Assembly (NCBI GenBank): GCA_027493405.1
Contig: JAOSKV010000007.1
Span: forward strand, 5,927 to 69,926
Source of the DNA: FEB-22 sp003105195
GTDB lineage: Bacteria > Pseudomonadota > Alphaproteobacteria > Rhizobiales > Xanthobacteraceae
Reading direction: 5' to 3'
Length of the DNA stretch: 64,000 bases
The translations under genes and the position numbers were made by a program. Of the stretch, positions 18,785 through 25,887 are shown one piece after another (the stretch's first letter is position 1; each line of letters starts with the position of its first letter). The notes under the pieces were generated by a model. It ran no database searches and was not told where the DNA came from. It worked only from the letters and a program-made list of their open reading frames with translations.

Positions 18785-18860
18785 GGGTAGCCCTCTCGCT
18801 GCATTGAAAGACGACGGCGGGACGCGCCGTGCGCCGTCCCGCCGCCGCCCGCCGACCGGG

Positions 18861-19892
18861 CTACTTGGAATGCTTGGCGATCGAGGCCCGCGCCGCTTCG
18901 ACCAGGGCCTTGCCGTCGAGGCCGGCCGCCGTCGCCTCCTTGATCCACCGCTGGACGACCGTCTCCGCGCGCGCGGCGAGCGCCGACGTCGCGGCCGCGT
19001 CGAGCGGCGCGATGGTCGAGCCCGCCTTCTTGACCAAGGCCTTGCCGGGCTCCTCGATCTCGTCCCAGAGCTTTCCGGCGTCGGGGGCGACCGCGGCGCC
19101 CGCGTTGGCGTCGATGATCGCCTTCAGGTCCGCCGGCAGCGAGTCGTAGCGCTTCTTGTTCATGGCGAACAGGAACACCGACGTGCCGAAGCGGCCGTCG
19201 GCGGCGCCGGTGACCGAGCACTTGGTCAGCTCGTGCACCTTGAGCGGCGGCACGATCTCGAACGGAATGAGCGCCCCGTCGATCGTGCCCTTGGACAGGG
19301 CCTGCGGCACGTCCGGCACCGGCATCGCCACCGGCTCGGCGCCCCAGGACTCGATCATCCAGGCGCCCGTGCGGCTCGGGGTGCGCAGCTTCTTGCCCTT
19401 CAGCTCGTCGGCGCTCTTGAGGCAGCCGTTGACGAGATGGACCGCATTGCCGGCGTTGACATGGACGAGCAGCGGCTTGATGTCCTTGTAGTCGTCCGCG
19501 ATCAGCTTGAAATTGTCCTGGATCGCGAGCGTCGTGGCCCGCGCCGAGGCTTGGTGGACGCCGGGCAGCTCGAACACCTCGCTGCGCGGGAAGACGCCCG
19601 GGGTATAGCCGGTGAGCGTCCACACGATGTCGGCCGTGCCGTCGCGCACCTGCCGGTAGAGCTCCGGCGGCTTGCCGCCCATCGACATCGCGGGAAAGAT
19701 CTCGATCTTGATGCGGCCCTTCGACTGCTGCTCGACCCTGCGCGCCCAAGGCTCGAGGAAGGCGGCGTGCGGGGGCGCCTTCGGGCCCAGGAAGTGCGAC
19801 ATCGTGAGGGTCACTTCGGCGGCCGGCGCGGCCGTCGACGCCGTCAGAACGGCGAGCCCCGCCAGGGCGAATTTCAGGTTGGCGCTTCTCAT
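18861..19892 (-). CDS. dctP: TRAP transporter substrate-binding protein (DctP)
   Basis: Periplasmic binding protein of 343 aa that captures an organic acid for the DctQM permease. Signal peptide MRSANLKFALAGLAVL..., cleavage probably after TAAPA-AE. Family features: TMSHFLGPKAPPHAAFLEPWA at the start, SADELKGKKLRTPS carrying the conserved Arg that binds a substrate carboxylate, and AMNKKRYDSLP near the C-terminus. The ligand is a carboxylate by family. The divergent GalB/GalC operon next door makes an aromatic acid or a related di/tricarboxylate an attractive guess. It is followed by dctQ after 76 bases. Confidence 0.92.
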   Translation of the reverse strand: MRSANLKFALAGLAVLTASTAAPAAEVTLTMSHFLGPKAPPHAAFLEPWARRVEQQSKGRIKIEIFPAMSMGGKPPELYRQVRDGTADIVWTLTGYTPGVFPRSEVFELPGVHQASARATTLAIQDNFKLIADDYKDIKPLLVHVNAGNAVHLVNGCLKSADELKGKKLRTPSRTGAWMIESWGAEPVAMPVPDVPQALSKGTIDGALIPFEIVPPLKVHELTKCSVTGAADGRFGTSVFLFAMNKKRYDSLPADLKAIIDANAGAAVAPDAGKLWDEIEEPGKALVKKAGSTIAPLDAAATSALAARAETVVQRWIKEATAAGLDGKALVEAARASIAKHSK

Positions 19893-20105
19893 CGTGCTTC
19901 CTCCCAGTGGATGGCAGTCGGATCAGGACCGGGGGGCCTCGCCTGCGTCGCCGGAAGGCGGGCAGGGACGACGGGGGCAGCCACGGTCCGTACCGGCCAC
20001 GTCGGTCGTCATGAGTCAAGTCGATGGGCCGCGGCCCCCGGCCGCGGATTGCGGCCCACCGCTATCAGCCGGCCCGCGACGCCTGAAATAGGATGTCGGC
20101 CCGGG

Positions 20106-21350
20106 CTATTCAGAATCCGAATAGCCGCCGCCGCGCGCGGCCGCCGCGCTCGTCCCGCGCAGCAGCTCGAGGAACAGCCTTTGCGTCGCGGTCGGCTGCC
20201 AGTCGCGCCGGACCGTGACCCCGATCGGTCGCGCCGTATGCGCGAGATCGAACGCCAGGCTCTCGAGCAGTCCCTGGCGGATCTCGGGCTGCACCTGGTG
20301 TTCGGAGACCAGTGTCAGCCGGTCGCTGTCCGTCAGCAGTCCGCGGATGAGCATCAGCGAGCTCGCCTCGACGAGGCCTTTCGGGACCGCGATGCCGGCC
20401 TTGGCGAACAACGCCTCGAACTGCGCGCGCGTCGGCGGCCCCGGCCGCGGCACCACCCACGGGAAGCGGGCGAGGTCGCGCACCGAGACCCTGCGCCGTC
20501 CGGCCAGCGGATGCCCCTTCCTGCCCACGATCGCCAGCCGGTCGTCGAACAGCCGGGTCTGCACGACGTCGTCGATCGGGAGCGGATCGCGCAAGGCGCC
20601 GATCAGGATGTCGACCTCGCCGTGCCTGAGGTCGCGCAGCAGGTCGTCGTAGGATCCGTCCGCGGCCCTGACGCCGACGTCGGGCCGCAGCCGCGCGAGC
20701 GCGTTGATCGCGAGCGGCAGGATGCTGGTTCGCGCCAGCGGCAGGCTCGCGACGTGCAGGCGCGCGCTGTCGATTCCCCGCGCCGCATCCAGCTCCTCGA
20801 AGCCCTGCTGCAGCTCGGCGAAGGCGAGCCGTGCGTGGCGTGCGAGCGCCTCGGCCGACGGCGTGAGGTCGATGCCTCGCGCGGTCCTGACGAACAGCTC
20901 GACGCCCGACAGCCGCTCCAGGTCGCGCGCCAGCCGATGCAGCGAGGGCTGGGACACGCCGACGCTGCGCGCCGCCAGCGAGAAATTGCCGGCCTTCGCC
21001 ACGGCGAGAAGGGCGCGCAGCTGTCCGCCGGTCAAGAGCTTGTCGAACCGCATGAAGCCGCCGCCCTTGCGACCATTGTGGTTGGCCTGGGCCGACTGCG
21101 CGCCGGCGCGGATGAAGTCGAGCGCGCGCCGGCTCCGGCGTTCGATCAGCTTCCCGGTCTCGGTCGGCACCATGCCGGAGCTGCTGCGCACGAACAGGGG
21201 CGTCGCCAGCGCGCGCTCGAGCTTGGCGAGGGCCTGCGTGATCGCCGGCTGCGACAGGTGCACGCGCTTCGAGGCCGCGGAGATGCTGCCGCAGGCCGCG
21301 ACCTCGCAGAACGCCCGCAGATGACGCAGGTTGAGATCGTCCGGATTCAA
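20106..21350 (-). CDS. LysR-family regulator with two tandem DNA-binding domains
   Basis: 414 aa, about 100 longer than a normal LysR protein. Residues about 6-65 form one LysR helix-turn-helix (LRHLRAFCEVAACGSISAAS, LSQPAITQALAKLE, ATPLFVRSS). After a linker with QANHNGRKGGG a second one follows at about 105-165 (QLRALLAVAKAGNFSLAARS, VSQPSLHRLARDLE, GVELFVRTA). A single effector-binding domain covers about 185-400. The gene is open throughout, with no sign of a frameshift or an internal gene boundary. It is divergent from the GalB-like operon and upstream of the TRAP genes on its own strand, so it probably controls one or both. Whether both helices bind DNA cannot be seen. Confidence 0.9.
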   Translation of the reverse strand: MNPDDLNLRHLRAFCEVAACGSISAASKRVHLSQPAITQALAKLERALATPLFVRSSSGMVPTETGKLIERRSRRALDFIRAGAQSAQANHNGRKGGGFMRFDKLLTGGQLRALLAVAKAGNFSLAARSVGVSQPSLHRLARDLERLSGVELFVRTARGIDLTPSAEALARHARLAFAELQQGFEELDAARGIDSARLHVASLPLARTSILPLAINALARLRPDVGVRAADGSYDDLLRDLRHGEVDILIGALRDPLPIDDVVQTRLFDDRLAIVGRKGHPLAGRRRVSVRDLARFPWVVPRPGPPTRAQFEALFAKAGIAVPKGLVEASSLMLIRGLLTDSDRLTLVSEHQVQPEIRQGLLESLAFDLAHTARPIGVTVRRDWQPTATQRLFLELLRGTSAAAARGGGYSDSE

Positions 21351-21394
21351 GCGGTCCCGCCCGCCGGCGCGTCGGCGCCGGTCTCTCTCTCTGC

Positions 21395-21413
21395 CTATAG
21401 CAGTTTCTTATGG
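21395..21413. promoter_or_regulatory. Possible LysR-type box upstream of GalB-like operon
   Basis: The divergent gap 21351-21537 contains CTATAGCAGTTTCTTATGG, in which TATA and TTAT flank a short core much like the AT-N-AT dyads bound by LysR proteins. It lies about 45 bases from the LysR start and 125 bases from the hydratase start, a suitable place for autoregulation plus divergent control. The dyad is imperfect. Confidence 0.35.
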
Positions 21414-21537
21414 CGGGGTGAATCAATTGAAATGGCGGGGACGCCGCCGCCGGAGGATGGTGCGGCGCGCCGCGGTCGCCGCGTCCCCTCGGCGGGGGCC
21501 GCGCCCGCGGACGACCCGGCATCGAGGAGCACCCAGC

Positions 21538-22267
21538 ATGATCGCACCCGCGAGGTCCGGCCTCGTCGTCACCGCCCATCCGGGCGATTTCGTCTGGCGC
21601 GCGGGCGGCGCCATCGCGCTGCACGCCGCCAAGGGCTACGCCATGAAGATCGTCTGCCTGTCCTATGGCGAGCGCGGCGAGAGCCAGTTCGCCTGGAAGA
21701 CGGCCGGCGTCAGGCTCGAGGACGTCAAGGCCCAGCGCCGCGAGGAGGCGGAGCGCGCGGCCGCGATCCTCGGCGCCGAGATCGAGTTCTTCGACGCCGG
21801 CGACTATCCGCTGCGGATCACCGAGGCGATCCTCGACCGCGTCGTCGACATCTATCGCGAGGTGAAGCCCGCCTTCGTGCTCACCCATGCCCTCGAGGAC
21901 CCCTACAATTTCGATCACCCGACCGCCGCGCACCTCGCCCAGGAGGCGCGCATCATCGCCCAGGCCGCCGGCCCACAAGCCGGACCCGGCGCGCGCCTAC
22001 AGCGCGCCGCCCGTCTTTTTCCTGTTCGAGCCGCACCAGCCCGAGCAGTGCAATTTCAAGCCCGACGTGATCCTCAAGATCGATGCCGTCTGGGAGAAGA
22101 AATACGCGGCCTTCCAGGTGCTCGCCGCGCAGAAGCACCTGTGGGAGTACTACACGCGGGTCGCGCTCAATCGCGGCATGCAGGGCGGCCGCAACACCGG
22201 CCGCCCGATGACCCATGGCGAGGCCTATATGCGCCTCTTCCCCGAGGCCCTGGAGCTGCTGGCGTGA
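21538..22267 (+). pseudogene. galB: GalB-like 4-oxalomesaconate hydratase (PIG-L family), frameshifted
   Basis: Zinc enzyme of the PIG-L fold. The strong resemblance to GalB (AHPGDFVWRAGGAIALHA, CLSYGERGES, DPYNFDHP) points to hydration of 4-oxalomesaconate to 4-carboxy-4-hydroxy-2-oxoadipate in gallate/protocatechuate 4,5-cleavage. Likely zinc ligands are His14, Asp17 and His127/His132. The first frame is good to about residue 145 (IIAQAAG); the rest (HKPDPARAYSAPPVFFLFEPHQPEQC to LELLA) is in the next frame. One extra C in the CCC at 21973-21975 explains it; removal gives about 242 aa. Its stop overlaps the GTG of the next gene by 4 bases. Other PIG-L functions are possible, but the aldolase next door supports GalB. 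Confidence 0.8.
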
Positions 22268-22957
22268 TCGGCGTGGTCGTCCGCAACGTGGAACGCGCCG
22301 ATGCCGCCGGCATCGCGGCGCTGGGCCGGCACGGCGTCTCGACCGTGCACGAGGCCCTCGGCCGCCTCGGGCTGATGAAGCCCTACCTGCGGCCGATCTG
22401 GCCCGGCGCCCGCATCGCGGGCAGCGCCGTCACCGTGCTGGCGCAGCCCGGCGACAACTGGATGCTGCACGTCGCGATCGAGCAGGTGAGGCCGGGCGAC
22501 GTGGTCGTGGTCGGGGTGACGGCCGACAGCAGCGACGGGATGTTCGGCGACCCCCCCCCCCCCCCCCCCCCGGGGGGGGGGGGGGGGGGGGGGGGGGGCG
22601 GGCCCCGCCCCCCGCGGCGGGGGGGCGCCCCCGGAGGGGCCCCCCCGGGCGGGGCGCGCCCCCCCCGGGGGGGGGGGGGCAACGCGACGGCGAGTCGGCT
22701 CGGTCAACGTCCCGGTCGTGTGCGCGGGCGTGCAGGTGAGCCCCGGCGACGTCGTCGTCGCCGACGACGACGGGGTCGTCGTGGTGCCGCGCCGCGCCGC
22801 CGAGGCCGTGCGCCGCGCCGCCGACGCGCGTGCCGCCGCCGAGGAGGAGAAGCGGCGGCGGCTCGCCGCCGGCGAGCTCGGCCTCGACATGTACGGGATG
22901 CGCGAGGGCCTCGCCCGGGCGGGCCTGCGCTATCTCGATTCCCTCGCGGAGGTGTGA
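22264..22957 (+). pseudogene. galC: RraA/GalC-like 4-carboxy-4-hydroxy-2-oxoadipate aldolase, interrupted by G/C block
   Basis: RraA-like class II aldolase, expected to split 4-carboxy-4-hydroxy-2-oxoadipate into oxaloacetate and pyruvate, the step after GalB. The GTG start at 22264 overlaps the previous stop. The first part is normal (GVSTVHEALGRLGLM, PGARIAGSAVTVL, VRPGDVVVVGVTADSSDGMFGD). Then 22551-22679 is nothing but C and G runs, and the protein resumes in another frame at GSVNVPVVCAGVQVSPGD and ends LDSLAEV at 22957. The missing part should contain the Arg-Asp metal/active-site motif. The gap is 146 bases, against about 144 expected from family members as I remember them, so the block looks like lost base calls rather than an insertion. 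Confidence 0.8.
22551..22679. repeat. Low-complexity poly-C/poly-G block inside RraA-like gene
   Basis: 129 bases made of C and G with a single A. It opens with 21 C (22551-22571) followed directly by 27 G (22572-22598), then shorter C and G runs ending in 13 or so G. It starts and stops abruptly inside a conserved gene and destroys the frame. Most likely a consensus/base-calling failure, not biology. Confidence 0.9.
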
Positions 22958-22960
22958 GCC

Positions 22961-23917
22961 ATGAGCGCCGAGCCATGCTACGACGTCGCGCATCTCGGGC
23001 ACGTCGAGGTCTACACCGACAGGTTCGAGGAGAGCCTCGACTTCTTCACCCGCGTCTATGGGCTCACCGCGAGCGGGCGCGACGAGACCAGCGCCTATCT
23101 GCGCGCCTTCGACGATTACGAATACCATTCGCTCAAGCTCACCCGCCACCATACCACCGGCGTCGGCCATATCGGCTATCGCGTCTCCTCGCCGCAGGCG
23201 CTGGAGCGGCGCGTGGCGGCGATCACGGCGGCCGGCTACGGCCTCGGCTGGGTCGACGGCGACCAGGGTCACGGCCGCGCCTACCGTTTCGCCGACCCGT
23301 TCGGTCACGTCTTCGAGCTCTACTGGGAGACCGTGAAGTACCGGGCGCCGCCCGCCGAGACGCCCGCGCTCAAGAACCTCGCGCAGCGCTATCACGGGCG
23401 CGGCTGCTGCCCGCGCCGGCTCGACCATCTCAACATCCTGGCCGAGGACGTGACCCGCTTCCGCGACTTCATGGTGACGTGCCTCGGCGCGCGCGTCACC
23501 GAGATGATCCGGCTCGACAACGGCCGGCTCGGCGGCTGCTGGTTCACGGTCAACAACAAGACCTACGACCTCGCCTGCACCGAGGAGCACGGCAAGGGCC
23601 ACGGGCGGCTGCACCACGTGACCTACGCGACCGACCAGCGCGAGGACATCCTGCGCGCCGCCGACATCTTCCTGGAGAACGGGGTGCACATCGAGACCGG
23701 GCCGCACAAGCACGCCATCCAGGGCACGTTCTTCCTCTATGTCTGGGAGCCGGCCGGCAACCGCATCGAGCTCGCCAATGCCGGGGCGCGCCTCGTCCTC
23801 CAGCCGGACTGGGAGCCGGTGGTGTGGACCGAGGCCGACCGCAGGAAGGGCCAGGCCTGGGGGCTCGCGACCATCGAGACCTTCCACACCCACGGCACCC
23901 CGCCGGTCGGCGGCTGA
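22961..23917 (+). CDS. VOC-family extradiol ring-cleavage dioxygenase (catechol 2,3-dioxygenase-like)
   Basis: Two-domain type I extradiol dioxygenase of 318 aa, which would open a catecholic ring next to its hydroxyls using Fe(II) and O2. The metal triad is visible in the C-terminal domain: His156 (RRLDHLNILAED), His219 (GRLHHVTYATD) and Glu270 (PAGNRIELAN). The N-terminal domain (about 8-125) is the usual duplicated fold. It starts 3 bases after the RraA-like stop, so it is in the same operon. GalB/GalC pathways normally begin with a type II (LigAB or GalA) dioxygenase, so a type I enzyme here is unexpected. Substrate unproven. Confidence 0.85.
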   Translation: MSAEPCYDVAHLGHVEVYTDRFEESLDFFTRVYGLTASGRDETSAYLRAFDDYEYHSLKLTRHHTTGVGHIGYRVSSPQALERRVAAITAAGYGLGWVDGDQGHGRAYRFADPFGHVFELYWETVKYRAPPAETPALKNLAQRYHGRGCCPRRLDHLNILAEDVTRFRDFMVTCLGARVTEMIRLDNGRLGGCWFTVNNKTYDLACTEEHGKGHGRLHHVTYATDQREDILRAADIFLENGVHIETGPHKHAIQGTFFLYVWEPAGNRIELANAGARLVLQPDWEPVVWTEADRRKGQAWGLATIETFHTHGTPPVGG

Positions 23918-23956
23918 GGCGTCGCGAGCCTTCGCGCCGTCGCTGCAGCGCGCCGG

Positions 23957-25129
23957 TCACGCCGACCGCGCCGGGAAGTGGGCGAGGATCCGGAACCTGA
24001 GCCCGTCGGCTTCGGCGAGGTAGATGTCGGAGAGGAGATGGCGCGCGCGCATCGTGACCGGGCCGCGCGCGCCCGTGTAGGCGAGCCCTTCGGACGCGCG
24101 CGAGAGCTCCGCGACGCCGAGCGAGTCCGCGCGGCGGACGAGCTCCGAATAGAGCCGGATCCCCTCGTAGCACGACTGCCCGATCGTGTTCGGCATCGGC
24201 GCGTCGTGGCCGAAGGCCGCGTGGTAGCGGCCGAGGAAGGCCTGGTTCGCCGCCGTGTCCAGGCCGGCCAGGTAGCCGGCCGTGAAGTAGAAGTTCTCCG
24301 CATGCCGCGCGCCGACGCCGAACAGCGTGTTCTCCTCGCTCGCGACCGAGAGCCGCAGCATGTGCCGCGCCATGCCGGCGCGGGCGAAGGCGCGGTTGAA
24401 CGTCACGCAGTCGGTGCCGACCATCGAGACCAGCACGGCGTCGGGGCGGGCCTTGCGGATGCGCGCGAGGTGGGCCTCGTGGTCGTCGCAGCCGAACGGC
24501 ACGTAGTCGATGCCGACCACCTCGCCGCCGCTGGCCTTGATGTAGCGCCGCGCCGCGCGGTGCGACACGTGCGGCCAGATGTAGTCGTTCCCGACCAGGT
24601 ACCAGCGCCGCGCGCCGCGCCGCTCCGCCAGCCAGTGGATCGCCGGCTTGAGCTGCTGCTGCGGCGTCTCGCCCACCATGAACAGGCCGGGCGAGCGCTC
24701 GCCGCCCTCGTAGACCGGGGTGTAGACGTAGGGGACGCGTCCGCGCAGGGCCCGCACCAGGGCGACGCGCACCGCGCTGATATGCATGCCGATCACGGCC
24801 TCGGCGCGGCTCTCCGCGACGAGGTCGATCGTGTCCTCGGCGACCGTGTCCGGATCGCCGCCCGCGTCGGCGAACACGAGCTCCACCTCGCGGCCGAGGA
24901 TGCCGCCGGCCGCATTGACCTCGCGCGAGGCGAGGATCGCGCTGGTCTGGCAGGAGGGACCCCAGAGCCCGGCCGGGCCGCTCAGCGGGATCAGGAAGGC
25001 GATCCGCAGGCGATCCGATCGTCCGCGGGTGCGCAACAGCGACGCGTCGAGCTCGTCGCGATGCGCGGCGAGGAGGCCCGGAGAGAGCGCGCGCGCGCGA
25101 ACCCCCGGCGTCGGGAACATGGCGATCAT
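23957..25129 (-). CDS. Signal-less solute-binding sensor protein (AmiC/FmdD/UrtA-like)
   Basis: Type I periplasmic-binding-protein fold of the amide/urea branch, about 390 aa: FLIPLSGPAGLWGPSCQTSAI, VNAAGGILGREVELVFADAGGDP, YLVGNDYIWPH and NTIGQSCYEGIRLYSEL. Unlike a transport binding protein it lacks a signal peptide; the N-terminus (MIAMFPTPGVRARALSPG) is charged and without a hydrophobic core. That matches cytoplasmic ligand sensors such as AmiC. Starts at ATG 25129 or 25120 are both possible (TTG 25147 is less likely). It is divergent from a MarR gene and lies near an amide-type transporter whose secreted binding protein belongs to the same branch. A sensing role is inference. Confidence 0.75.
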   Translation of the reverse strand: MIAMFPTPGVRARALSPGLLAAHRDELDASLLRTRGRSDRLRIAFLIPLSGPAGLWGPSCQTSAILASREVNAAGGILGREVELVFADAGGDPDTVAEDTIDLVAESRAEAVIGMHISAVRVALVRALRGRVPYVYTPVYEGGERSPGLFMVGETPQQQLKPAIHWLAERRGARRWYLVGNDYIWPHVSHRAARRYIKASGGEVVGIDYVPFGCDDHEAHLARIRKARPDAVLVSMVGTDCVTFNRAFARAGMARHMLRLSVASEENTLFGVGARHAENFYFTAGYLAGLDTAANQAFLGRYHAAFGHDAPMPNTIGQSCYEGIRLYSELVRRADSLGVAELSRASEGLAYTGARGPVTMRARHLLSDIYLAEADGLRFRILAHFPARSA

Positions 25130-25223
25130 CGACGGTCCCGTACGCAATCGCCGGCGGAAGGTCCCACATCCGCAATCGGCGCATATTTATCTCGTTACGG
25201 GAAAATGCTAGCAGGCCGTTCGA

Positions 25224-25236
25224 CCGTTGAAAACGG
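25224..25236. promoter_or_regulatory. Inverted repeat CCGTT-GAA-AACGG upstream of marR-like gene
   Basis: Perfect 5+3+5 dyad in the gap between the divergent sensor gene and the MarR gene, 33 bases before ATG 25269. MarR proteins commonly repress their own promoter through such short palindromes. The dyad is small, so this is tentative. If translation began at TTG 25227 instead, the dyad would lie in the coding region. Confidence 0.3.
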
Positions 25237-25268
25237 ATTCCCTCGCACCCCAACCGGCTGCTTCGGCC

Positions 25269-25703
25269 ATGGCACGCAACCGCCCGATTACCGAGCACAT
25301 CGCCTATCTTCTGGCCCAGGCGAACCGCCAGGTTCACAAGCGGCTCGACGACGAATTCCGCAACGAAGGCGTGCCGGTCGAGCAGTGGCGCATCCTCAAG
25401 CTGCTGGCCGAGCGGAACGGGCGCCCGATGAGCGAGCTCACGCAGGCGGCGCTGCTCAACCATCCGACTCTGACCAAGATGGTCGACCGCATGGTCTCGG
25501 ATGCCCTGGTCTACCGCCGTCCCGATCCCGAGGACGGGCGCAAGGTGCTCATCTTCATCTCCGAGCGAGGGCGCGCGCTCAACGATCGGCTCAACCGGAT
25601 CGCCAATCTGCGCCAGGCCGAGATCGTCGAAGGCTACGGCAGCCGCGAGACGCAGGAGCTCAAACGCCTGCTCACCGAGCTGATCCAACGCACGGCGCCC
25701 TGA
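25269..25703 (+). CDS. MarR-family transcriptional regulator
   Basis: Winged-helix dimeric repressor of 144 aa. Visible features: ITEHIAYLLAQANRQVHKRLDDEF (helix 1), VEQWRILKLLAE, the recognition region LLNHPTLTKMVDRMVSDALVYRRPDPEDGRK with the wing DPEDGRKVLIF, and the C-terminal dimerisation helix. I prefer ATG 25269 (MARNRPITEH); the frame also opens at TTG 25227. It is divergent from the signal-less binding protein and upstream of the flotillin and amide transporter genes, so it may respond to an amide or aromatic acid. Ligand unknown. Confidence 0.85.
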   Translation: MARNRPITEHIAYLLAQANRQVHKRLDDEFRNEGVPVEQWRILKLLAERNGRPMSELTQAALLNHPTLTKMVDRMVSDALVYRRPDPEDGRKVLIFISERGRALNDRLNRIANLRQAEIVEGYGSRETQELKRLLTELIQRTAP

Positions 25704-25887
25704 CGGGGCCTCCACGACGCGGTCGCGCCGCAATGCGGAATCACTTGCCGCACATTCGGGCACGATGATGCCGGCCGCGCCGGCGGCTGCTCGTCGCATG
25801 GACGGCGCGCGCTATTGACACCGCCGCCACGATACTTCACTTTTCAAATAAATCGCGAGGGCGCGGGCCGAAGCGGAAGGTGGGGCC

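Noticed and set aside
18693..22070. 1125-residue open frame on the + strand
   Set aside because: It runs antisense to dctP and the tandem LysR gene and has no protein character; only high GC keeps it open.
22551..22679. Poly-C/poly-G as a giant hairpin, G-quadruplex or phase-variable tract
   Set aside because: It replaces conserved coding sequence at nearly the same length and destroys the active site, so a technical artifact explains it better than a biological element.
25814..25845. TTGACA -35 box before the flotillin gene
   Set aside because: No matching -10 hexamer at 16-18 bases; the gene may still be transcribed from here but the sequence does not show it.
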